Shown piece after piece: positions 1 through 5,013 of a stretch of 7,677 nt of DNA. Below the pieces are notes generated by a model that worked only from the letters and a program-made list of their open reading frames with translations, was not told the origin of the DNA and did not search any database. Source of the stretch: Chroococcidiopsidaceae cyanobacterium CP_BM_RX_35 (GTDB lineage Bacteria > Cyanobacteriota > Cyanobacteriia > Cyanobacteriales > Chroococcidiopsidaceae); contig JAFAVL010000261.1 in NCBI GenBank assembly GCA_019242465.1, forward strand, positions 1 to 7,677, given 5' to 3'. A program made the position numbers and the translations under genes. Within the stretch, counting starts at the first letter, position 1. Every line of letters starts with the position of its first letter.

Positions 1-178
1 CACTCTGCAGCTCAAAACTTTGACTAATGTAGGGTTAGAACATCTAAATTTTTGTTATTGATTTGCTTAAAAAGTCGATTAGAAGGCGATAAATAAATCA
101 GGTACTTATCCCAACCTGTTCTGAGCAGAAGATCGTACTTACATAGTAAGAGTTAAAACGTAGTCCTCTAAAACTGTT
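1..178. other. Non-coding 5' flank of the first gene
   Basis: AT-rich sequence with stop codons in all forward frames. The first frame reads a few residues (HSAAQNFD) before a stop at 25-27. This could be the tail of a gene entering from the left, but it is too short to support. A small inverted repeat, CTTAC-ATA-GTAAG, lies at 137-149. No good -35/-10 pair is visible for the gene starting at 179. Confidence 0.4.
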
Positions 179-442
179 ATGGCACTTATCAAAATAAAGA
201 ATCTTGTCATTAATACCAATTATATTGCTGCTGTAAGGCTAGGAAACCAGGATTGTTCCGAAGGAAACAGCGTTTTCATTCTACTAGCTACTCCCGGCTT
301 TCCTCCATTACAAGATTCTCCAAACGGCATAAGTCAGTACCAATATGAATGGCTTGAATTTAAAGATAGAGAAGCTGACGTATTAAGAGACTATTTTGAC
401 AACTTTAATTACGGTGTGGCTGACTTGATGCTACAACATTAA
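179..442 (+). CDS. Conserved-looking hypothetical protein, 87 aa
   Basis: I do not recognise a named domain. The product is a small soluble protein without signal peptide or membrane segment. The N-terminal part (MALIKIKNLVINTNYIAAVRL) alternates hydrophobic and polar residues like a beta-strand pair. A loop around residues 39-50 is rich in Pro, Ser and Gly. The C-terminal part (about residues 56-80, WLEFKDREADVLRDYFDNF) looks like an amphipathic helix. The general look is that of short cyanobacterial proteins of unknown function, but that is an impression from memory. The ATG at 179 has no clear Shine-Dalgarno sequence upstream, which is common in cyanobacteria. The gene converges on lhgO with 37 nt between the stop codons, and no strong terminator is visible there. 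No function is assigned. Confidence 0.6.
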   Translation: MALIKIKNLVINTNYIAAVRLGNQDCSEGNSVFILLATPGFPPLQDSPNGISQYQYEWLEFKDREADVLRDYFDNFNYGVADLMLQH

Positions 443-479
443 CGGTTGCAAACTCCCCGTCTCACTTAAGTCATTCAGC

Positions 480-1697
480 TCAAATGTAGGTGGGGGCTGC
501 CTTTAGATGAGGCTGTTCTGGGATTGCCAGAGCGATCTCTTTGCCTATTTCAAGTGACGAAGTGGCAGCTGGCGAAGGCGCATTGCAGACATGGATAGAG
601 TTTTGACCGTTGACAATCAAGAAATCATCTACTAGCGCACCATTATGCTTGAGAGCTTGAGCACGCACGCCAGCATGGGTGGGGATGAGATCGTCTGCTT
701 GCACTTCTGGAATTAGCTTTTGCAAGCTACGAACAAAGGCAGCTTTGCTCCAGGAGCGAATAATTTCCTGAATCCCTTCATCTGCATGTCTGGCTGCTAG
801 CCTCCAGAAGCCTGGATAGGTCATCACTTCCACGAAATCCCGCAGGTCAAAATCTGTTTTCTTGTAGCCTTCACGCTTCAGGCTAAGGACAGCATTTGGT
901 CCGGCATGAACACTTCCGTCAATCATACGGGTGAAGTGAACGCCCAAAAAGGGAAAGTTAGGATTGGGAACCGGGTAAATCAGCGTCTTAACTAAATAAC
1001 GTTTCTCTGGCTTGAGTTCATAGTACTCTCCCCGAAATGGAACAATCTTTGCTCCTGGGTTGACATGTCCTAATTTAGCAACGCGATCGCTATGCAGTCC
1101 GGTACAATTGATGACCAAGCGGGCTTCGAAGCTGCCATTATTTGTAATAAGAATCGAGCCGATATTCGTAGCAGAGATTTGCTGCACCTTGGTATTCAGT
1201 CGCAGCTCTCTACCTTGGGATTTGAGCAACTCAGCAAATTTTTGACAAACTTGCTTATAGCTAACAATTCCAGTTGTAGGCACTCGAATTCCAGCTACAC
1301 AGGTGACGTGAGGCTCTATCTCCTTAACCTCTTGTCCACTCAGCTTAGTGACTTTCAATCCATTTTCCAATCCACGTTGGTAGAGGTTTTCTAGCAACGG
1401 TATTTCCTTGGAATCGGTAGCAACAATGACCTTGCCACAGACTGCATGGTCGATGCTATGCTCCTGGCAGAATTTTACCATCGAATCGTTGCCACGGGCA
1501 CAAAGTTTTGCTTTAAAACTTCCTGGCTTGTAGTAAATGCCAGAGTGAATAACGCCGCTATTGTTACCAGTTTGGTGATGTGCCCAATCATTTTCTTTCT
1601 CCAGCACAAGAATCCTGGCATCTGGATACCGTCGCCCTACGGCTATAGCCGTAGCCAGCCCCACGACTCCTCCACCAAGAATGGCAAAATCATACAT
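480..1697 (-). CDS. lhgO: L-2-hydroxyglutarate oxidase (FAD-dependent)
   Basis: Oxidises L-2-hydroxyglutarate, a by-product of promiscuous dehydrogenases, to 2-oxoglutarate. In E. coli the electrons pass to membrane quinones. The 405-residue protein belongs to the DAO/GlpO-like flavoprotein family. The Rossmann FAD motif is ILGGGVVG (residues 6-13), and the acidic residue that ends the second strand lies in VLEKE (about 31-35). The family hallmark TGNNSGVIHSGIYYKPGS is at about 43-60. The blocks VPTTGIVSYKQ, PFRGEYYEL, PFLGVHFTRMIDGSVHAGPNAV and HVCNAPSPAATSS match E. coli LhgO closely as I recall it. Length is close to the family's (about 400-420). An alternative GTG start lies two codons upstream at 1703. 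I prefer the ATG at 1697 because a GAG sits 5 nt before it. The gene is monocistronic, with a strong promoter in the divergent spacer shared with the TerB-like gene. The C-terminal tail past residue 390 is poorly conserved. Confidence 0.93.
   Translation of the reverse strand: MYDFAILGGGVVGLATAIAVGRRYPDARILVLEKENDWAHHQTGNNSGVIHSGIYYKPGSFKAKLCARGNDSMVKFCQEHSIDHAVCGKVIVATDSKEIPLLENLYQRGLENGLKVTKLSGQEVKEIEPHVTCVAGIRVPTTGIVSYKQVCQKFAELLKSQGRELRLNTKVQQISATNIGSILITNNGSFEARLVINCTGLHSDRVAKLGHVNPGAKIVPFRGEYYELKPEKRYLVKTLIYPVPNPNFPFLGVHFTRMIDGSVHAGPNAVLSLKREGYKKTDFDLRDFVEVMTYPGFWRLAARHADEGIQEIIRSWSKAAFVRSLQKLIPEVQADDLIPTHAGVRAQALKHNGALVDDFLIVNGQNSIHVCNAPSPAATSSLEIGKEIALAIPEQPHLKAAPTYI
1083..1090. repeat. 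HIP1 octamer GCGATCGC
   Basis: Perfect HIP1 palindrome inside lhgO. This octamer is highly over-represented in most cyanobacterial genomes and supports the lineage call. Confidence 0.9.
1637..1654. repeat. 18-bp perfect palindrome inside lhgO
   Basis: CTACGGCTATAGCCGTAG is its own reverse complement. It lies in the lhgO coding sequence and encodes Ala-Thr-Ala-Ile-Ala-Val in the helix just after the FAD-binding glycines, without disturbing the frame. Cyanobacterial genomes often carry dispersed GC-rich palindromes. Whether this is one of them or a codon coincidence cannot be told from one copy, and I saw no second copy in the window. Confidence 0.85.
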
Positions 1698-1740
1698 AGT
1701 CACTCAACTCACTTCAGTTGGAGCCGTACATCATCCGCTT

Positions 1741-1769
1741 ATTATACCCTCTGTTATAAGTATTGTCAG
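1741..1769 (-). promoter_or_regulatory. Sigma-70-type promoter for lhgO
   Basis: On the minus strand, CTGACA (1764-1769; 5 of 6 matches to TTGACA) is followed by a 17-bp spacer and a perfect TATAAT (1741-1746). Transcription would start near 1734, giving a leader of roughly 37 nt to the lhgO ATG at 1697. A TATTGT direct repeat (1761-1766 and 1770-1775, 9-bp period) overlaps the -35 box and could be an operator, though this is weak. On the plus strand, TTGTCA at 1763-1768 with ACTAAT at 1786-1791 (17-bp spacer) is a poorer candidate for the divergent TerB-like gene. If real, the two promoters would share their -35 region. Confidence 0.65.
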
Positions 1770-1883
1770 TATTGTTAACTATGATACTAATTAAAAAACA
1801 TCTAAAACTAAGATTTTCTTTATAAGTTTCAGTAAGCTGGTTAGCAGTTCCCAAGTAGCTTGTTGAGCTGAGAAAAGGAAATG

Positions 1884-2306
1884 ATGAAGAAGACTGATAC
1901 TGTGAAAAAGCTAGTTAAAATCCTGATTGGCTCAGCTTGGTTAGACGGCAGAATTCAGCCAGAAGAGCGGCGATATCTCTACCAAATTGCCTTAAAAGGA
2001 GGAGTAGCTACCGATCCAGAGATCCGACCTTTGCTTAATGAATTCAAAGCAGTACCGCCAACACAGTGCTATGAGTGGGTAAGAGATCATCTTGGTGATC
2101 ACCCTAGTCTTGAGGATCACCATGAACTCATCGAGACCATCAGTGGTCTCATTTACAGTGATGGCGAAGTGGCAATCGAGGAAGCAAAACTTTTAACCAG
2201 GCTACAGTCAGCCTACCAAGAAGATGAGTCTCCCCAACCCGGTTATAGTGCCTTACTCAAAGAAGTTCAAAAGCTATACCGTCGTTGGGTTGACATGAAG
2301 GTTTAG
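1884..2306 (+). CDS. TerB-family (tellurite-resistance-like) protein
   Basis: A small soluble, all-helical, acidic protein of about 140 residues. It carries two copies of an acidic motif typical of TerB-like domains: LDGRIQPEE near residues 20-28 and SDGEVAIEE near 92-100. TerB domains form a helical bundle with acidic metal-binding sites and are linked to membrane-associated stress complexes. The cyanobacterial stand-alone versions have no defined role. No TerC, TerD or other ter gene is nearby, so tellurite resistance itself should not be inferred. There are two tandem ATGs, at 1881 and 1884. AAGGA (1875-1879) is only 1 nt from the first but 4 nt from the second, so I chose the second. The gene converges on psb35 with 13 nt between the stop codons. 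Confidence 0.75.
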   Translation: MKKTDTVKKLVKILIGSAWLDGRIQPEERRYLYQIALKGGVATDPEIRPLLNEFKAVPPTQCYEWVRDHLGDHPSLEDHHELIETISGLIYSDGEVAIEEAKLLTRLQSAYQEDESPQPGYSALLKEVQKLYRRWVDMKV

Positions 2307-2307
2307 T

Positions 2308-2345
2308 CAGGAGTAACGCTTAAGACTTTGGCTCCCCTACTCCTG
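2308..2345. terminator. Possible bidirectional hairpin between terB-like gene and psb35
   Basis: CAGGAGTA (2308-2315) and TACTCCTG (2338-2345) are perfect 8-bp inverted repeats separated by 22 nt. They bridge the convergent 3' ends and include the psb35 stop region. There is no clean U-tract on either side, and the loop is long. This could be a shared terminator or mRNA-stabilising stem, but the support is modest. Confidence 0.3.
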
Positions 2346-2547
2346 GAGTTTCTTCCTTCTTCACCTCAGGTACGACGTCAGGGCGCTCTTTGTTTTCCCA
2401 ACCAACTGGACGTTTAGAGTTGTACCATGCAATTGATCCGATAGTCGCTGCTGCAATAAAACCAACGATGTACACTAAAGTAGCAGAGATGGGGAAATGC
2501 GGGGCATTACCTGCTGCTTCTGCAGCTGCTTGCATCAATATAGTCAT
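2320..2547 (-). CDS. psb35: Photosystem II assembly protein Psb35
   Basis: A 75-residue single-span thylakoid membrane protein. A short N-terminal stretch (MTILMQAAAEAAGNAPHFP) precedes one transmembrane helix at about residues 20-42. After it come the conserved YNSKRPVGWENKERPD segment and a charged, Pro/Glu-rich tail. This matches my memory of the cyanobacterial protein (Ssl2148 in Synechocystis) that stabilises the CP47 assembly module and its associated high-light-inducible proteins during photosystem II biogenesis. An upstream in-frame ATG at 2571 would add eight residues. The start at 2547 is better because GGGAG (complement of 2556-2560) lies 8 nt before it and the protein then begins MTILMQ as in relatives. 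The gene is divergent from folK (92-nt spacer) and convergent with the TerB-like gene. The family assignment rests on the central motif, not on a search. Confidence 0.78.
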   Translation of the reverse strand: MTILMQAAAEAAGNAPHFPISATLVYIVGFIAAATIGSIAWYNSKRPVGWENKERPDVVPEVKKEETPGVGEPKS

Positions 2548-2639
2548 TGTTATTTCTCCCTTAATTAGCAACTCTGATTCTAACGAATGTATAAAATGAG
2601 CATAAAATCTACATCCACCTCAAGTTTGATCCCCGCCTA
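2548..2639. promoter_or_regulatory. Divergent psb35/folK spacer
   Basis: This 92-bp AT-rich spacer must hold the promoters of both psb35 and folK unless they lie inside neighbouring genes. On the plus strand TATAAA (2590-2595) is a plausible -10 box but lacks a good -35. On the minus strand TAGAAT (complement of 2576-2581) is a possible -10 for psb35, again without a convincing -35. The psb35 ribosome-binding site GGGAG is the only well-supported signal. Confidence 0.3.
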
Positions 2640-3152
2640 ATGGAGATGGGGAGATGGGGTGAAGCAAGGCGATGCGCGATCACGCTTGGCGGTAATTTGG
2701 GCGATCCTCTTACGACTCTAAAAGTTGCCTTAGCAACCCTGGCTCAAACCCCAGGCATAGCTTTAGAAGCTGAATCTAGCTGGTATCGAACTCAGGCTGT
2801 TGGACCACCTCAACCTGATTTCATCAATGGCTGTGCCTTACTACAGGTCCAGTTGACACCTCATCTACTACTAAACACGTTATTGGATATCGAAGCTCAG
2901 TTTGGTCGCGTTCGCCAAGAGCGTTGGGGACCAAGATCGCTCGACCTCGATCTATTGCTTTTTGATCACTTAATTCTGGACACTCCTACACTTGTGCTGC
3001 CCCATCCGCGTCTGAGAGAGCGAGCGTTTGTCCTCGTTCCCCTAGCAGAAATCGCCCCTAATTGGGTGGAGCCAGTTTCTGGGAAGGCGATCGCAAAGCT
3101 AGTTCAGGATATAGACTGTTCAGGAGTGCATCGATTGACAGCAACCGCATAA
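2640..3152 (+). CDS. folK: 2-amino-4-hydroxy-6-hydroxymethyldihydropteridine pyrophosphokinase (HPPK)
   Basis: Transfers pyrophosphate from ATP to 6-hydroxymethyl-7,8-dihydropterin, the step before dihydropteroate synthase in folate synthesis; cytosolic. In the 170-residue product the N-terminal strand motif is ITLGGNLGD (14-22), where most family members have LGSNLGD. SSWYRTQAVGPPQPDFING lies at 46-64. The signature RWGPRSLDLDLLLF (95-108) includes Asp102 and Asp104, the expected Mg/ATP-binding pair. LPHPRLRERAFVLVPLAEIAP (120-140) completes the active site. Length is typical. The start is uncertain. The only in-frame options are ATG 2640 and ATG 2646, because an in-frame stop lies at 2592-2594. 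The first nine or so codons fall in a GGGGAGAT-type repeat and are not family-like. The Nudix gene follows 45 nt downstream and may be co-transcribed. Confidence 0.92.
   Translation: MEMGRWGEARRCAITLGGNLGDPLTTLKVALATLAQTPGIALEAESSWYRTQAVGPPQPDFINGCALLQVQLTPHLLLNTLLDIEAQFGRVRQERWGPRSLDLDLLLFDHLILDTPTLVLPHPRLRERAFVLVPLAEIAPNWVEPVSGKAIAKLVQDIDCSGVHRLTATA
2642..2661. repeat. GGGGAGAT-type short tandem repeat at the folK start
   Basis: Two successive units of the form GGAGATGG-GGAGATGGGG overlap the predicted start of folK. Degenerate purine-rich repeats of this kind occur in many intergenic regions of filamentous cyanobacteria. Here the repeat supplies both candidate ATGs and the first residues (MEMGRWGE), so the N-terminus has probably been altered by repeat growth or insertion. 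Confidence 0.5.
3087..3094. repeat. HIP1 octamer GCGATCGC
   Basis: Perfect HIP1 palindrome within the 3' part of folK, read in frame as part of Lys-Ala-Ile-Ala-Lys. Confidence 0.9.
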
Positions 3153-3197
3153 ATTTGTTTGCTTCTTGTCTTTGCAGCCCGTTCTAAAACTTCTAAT

Positions 3198-3752
3198 ATG
3201 ACACTGGGTCAAGAACCACCACAACTGCTGAAACAACGTCTATTCTACCGAGGGCGCAAGTTTGATTTTGAGGTCAATCGCCTTCGCTTACCAAACCAAG
3301 CCGAAGGAGACTGGGAATGTATCCGTCACCCAGGCGGTGCATTAGCTGTTCCACTCACCCCAGAAGGCAAACTTGTCCTAGTGTGGCAGTATCGCTTTGC
3401 CGCTCAAGGGCGACTTTTGGAGTTTCCTGCTGGCACCGTAGAACCAAATGAAAACCCGGCTGAGACGATTAAGCGAGAAATTGAAGAAGAAACTGGCTAC
3501 CGTGCCCAACGGTGGACAAAACTAGGAAAGTTCTTCTTAGCTCCTGGCTACTCTGACGAAATCATCTATGCCTTTCTCGCCCAAGATTTGGCACGCTTGG
3601 AAACACCTCCTAGTATGGATGCTGACGAAGACATAGAAATCGTCTTGCTGACTCCCCAAGAGCTAGAGCAAGCAATCTTAGATGGAGAATCAGTAGATGC
3701 CAAATCGATTGCCAGCTTTATGTTAGCTCGACCTTTCTTGTCGCAAAAATAG
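3198..3752 (+). CDS. Nudix hydrolase, ADP-ribose pyrophosphatase type
   Basis: Hydrolyses a nucleoside diphosphate linked to another moiety, most likely ADP-ribose to AMP and ribose 5-phosphate; cytosolic. A textbook Nudix box GX5EX7REUXEEXGU is present at about residues 79-101 of the 184-residue product (G, TVEPN, E, NPAETIK, REIEEETGY). The upstream QYRFAAQGRLLEFPAG is typical of the ADP-ribose pyrophosphatase branch, as is the N-terminal RGRKFDFEVNRLRLP domain. Nudix substrates cannot be fixed from sequence, so other NDP-sugars remain possible. A TTG at 3159 would add 13 unusual residues. I prefer the ATG at 3198 because homology-like sequence begins only after it, although no Shine-Dalgarno is visible. 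The gene lies 45 nt after folK and converges on the CPBP gene 41 nt downstream. Confidence 0.87.
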   Translation: MTLGQEPPQLLKQRLFYRGRKFDFEVNRLRLPNQAEGDWECIRHPGGALAVPLTPEGKLVLVWQYRFAAQGRLLEFPAGTVEPNENPAETIKREIEEETGYRAQRWTKLGKFFLAPGYSDEIIYAFLAQDLARLETPPSMDADEDIEIVLLTPQELEQAILDGESVDAKSIASFMLARPFLSQK

Positions 3753-3793
3753 TGGCAAAAACTTTTGCAGACTGGGACTGTAATCACACGTCT

Positions 3794-4471
3794 CTACCAG
3801 TAAACCCAGTCGTGCGTTACAACTATGTAGACACCAAGGGCGAGATTTGTGGTACCGTGGGCAACAATGCAAGCGAAGAGACTCCTAGTTTGTCTCAGCA
3901 ACAAAGCGTAAGCACAGGCACAGATAACTGCAACTAGCCATTCAGAATGTACTAGACCGAACCCTACAGCGACCATCCAAAATGCCCCCCACGAAAACCT
4001 TTCCACAGGCAGCTTGGTAAAGTCGTCGGGATTGGTGAGATAGCGTAGTAAGAAAGATCTCCAAAATAACTCTTCCATAACTGGCACCATGACCACAAGA
4101 CCATAAAAGCGAGCAATTAGAAACAGACTGCGTAGGGCAGGAGCCTCGATGGCGGTGAAAGGGTCTAAACTCGTACGATGACCTAGATGTGGGTAAGGAA
4201 TCAATTTATCTAACACGAGCCACTCAATGCAGACAGCTAAGCCAACAAGCACAGCGGGGATCAGGAAACGAGCCTTAGGTTGGATATCCTTCCAGGGTCT
4301 TCTGAAGCCCAAAAGGAGTGCTGTAACGACAATAACTTTAGCCAAGTAGAACCATACATAATCCGCTTTGGCAGCTGAGCTTTCTGCCGACGTCAACACC
4401 ATAAAGGCTGCCATGGGGGCAACGTAAGCTAGCCATAAGTAGCGGGTGTGAGGGCTTGCTGTATCTTTCAC
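3794..4471 (-). CDS. CPBP-family (CAAX protease-related) intramembrane metalloprotease
   Basis: A 225-residue integral membrane protein of the CPBP/Abi family (CAAX prenyl protease-related). It has several hydrophobic helices, at about residues 11-27, 40-56, 69-88, 114-132, 160-178 and 179-194, with a further one near 207-219. The catalytic motifs are all present: EELFWR (EExxxR, 133-138), a His in VHSEW (H175), and HGTTN (His205 to Asn209). An active intramembrane peptidase is therefore plausible. The spacing and the long C-terminal block resemble the subgroup annotated as CAAX prenyl protease-related in PEP-CTERM/exosortase contexts, but no exosortase gene is seen here. The start is GTG at 4471 with a weak GGA about 8 nt upstream. 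The next in-frame ATG (residue 20) would remove part of the first helix. It converges on the Nudix gene. Substrate unknown. Confidence 0.85.
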   Translation of the reverse strand: MKDTASPHTRYLWLAYVAPMAAFMVLTSAESSAAKADYVWFYLAKVIVVTALLLGFRRPWKDIQPKARFLIPAVLVGLAVCIEWLVLDKLIPYPHLGHRTSLDPFTAIEAPALRSLFLIARFYGLVVMVPVMEELFWRSFLLRYLTNPDDFTKLPVERFSWGAFWMVAVGFGLVHSEWLVAVICACAYALLLRQTRSLFACIVAHGTTNLALGVYIVVTHDWVYW

Positions 4472-4506
4472 TTGCAGTTCCAGGCGTTTTTTCTGTCAAT
4501 TAGGAG

Positions 4507-4821
4507 TCACTCTTTCATCTTGACTGAGAGAGTTGCCGATGACTGTTTAGAAATGATGAAGAGGCGTTTAAGAATTCGCGATCGCACCCAAAATAAATCA
4601 CTCAAATTATGCCGGCACCCTCTTAACCGATAAACTTTTCTTCTCTTAACCTGTTTAGCAAGCGCCAAAGAGCGCTCAACCTTGAAGTGACGAGTCCATT
4701 CCCCCAGTGCTACATCCTTTTCGCTAGCTAAGTAAGGTGTTGGCTCCCCTTGTACATTCCATCGATTGTCTGCAGCTAAACCAGCACGGCTGAAATCATA
4801 CTCCTTTTTGGAGTAGCAGAG
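4507..4821 (-). pseudogene. Remnant of a RES-domain (NAD+ phosphorylase/NADase toxin family) gene
   Basis: On the minus strand an open stretch without a start codon runs from just after an in-frame stop (complement of 4822-4824) to a stop at 4507-4509. Its core, complement of about 4621-4803, reads like the heart of a RES domain: EYDFSRAGLAADNRWN, then EPTPYLASEKDVALGEW, then KRRKVYRLR. RES toxins degrade NAD+. The conserved Arg, Tyr and Glu of the active site appear in NRWN, PYLAS and LGEW with 10- and 11-residue spacing, as I recall for ParT-like members. The N-terminal part is missing. The sequence after YRLRGCRHNLSDL drifts away from the family, so the C-terminal half with the catalytic Ser is also lost. 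No Xre/DUF2384-type antitoxin gene is visible beside it. It lies 36 nt upstream of the CPBP gene on the same strand. I judge it a dead gene fragment; the family call is from motif recognition only. Confidence 0.62.
4578..4585. repeat. HIP1 octamer GCGATCGC
   Basis: Perfect HIP1 palindrome in the degenerate 3' section of the RES-domain remnant, beyond the part that still resembles the family. Confidence 0.9.
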
Positions 4822-5013
4822 TTACAATCGATTTCTAGTTGGCTTTTATTAACTAGATGAAACTGTATTTTTAGCTACTTATTTTTATTTTCTAGGCTAT
4901 ATATTTTGATAGTCTTAGCTGCTTAAAATGACAGATTAGCTGCATTAAAGAAAGCTTTGCTGGAGGGATAATCCTAGCTTACATCCCCTAAAGAAAATCG
5001 TTGAGGAGTGAGG
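4822..5013. other. AT-rich leader upstream of the amidase gene
   Basis: This holds no coding potential that I can see. It is very AT-rich between 4845 and 4910 and presumably contains the amidase promoter. A TATATATT stretch near 4900-4907 could act as a -10 region, but no -35 fits well. Three spaced TTAGCT-C repeats lie in it. The ribosome-binding site GAGGAG (5003-5008) is 5 nt before the ATG at 5014. Confidence 0.35.
4871..4949. repeat. Three spaced TTAGCT(A/G)C repeats upstream of the amidase
   Basis: TTAGCTACTT starts at 4871, TTAGCTGCTT at 4915 and TTAGCTGCAT at 4936. The last two are 21 bp apart, about two helical turns, and each is followed by a TTAAA or TAAAA run. Equal helical phasing would suit a regulator-binding site, but chance similarity in AT-rich DNA is quite possible. 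Confidence 0.35.

Noticed and set aside
1060..1778. Plus-strand open frames of 60-110 codons opposite lhgO
   Set aside because: They lie on the antisense strand of a gene with strong family motifs and show no recognisable domain of their own.
2094..2103. Palindrome GGTGATCACC in the TerB-like gene
   Set aside because: Short, in coding sequence and without a partner site; likely chance.
3159..3161. TTG as start of the Nudix gene
   Set aside because: It adds residues unlike the family; the ATG at 3198 precedes the family-like sequence.
3755..3768. GCAAAA-AC-TTTTGC as a terminator between the Nudix and CPBP genes
   Set aside because: The stem is AT-rich with a 2-nt loop and no U-tract, so it is too weak to call.
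4448..4633. Plus-strand open frame of 61 codons crossing the CPBP start and the RES remnant
   Set aside because: No domain, low-complexity translation, and the opposite strand explains the region better.
5008..5010. GTG as amidase start
   Set aside because: It forms part of the GAGGAG ribosome-binding site for the ATG at 5014, and the Tat motif follows directly from that ATG.
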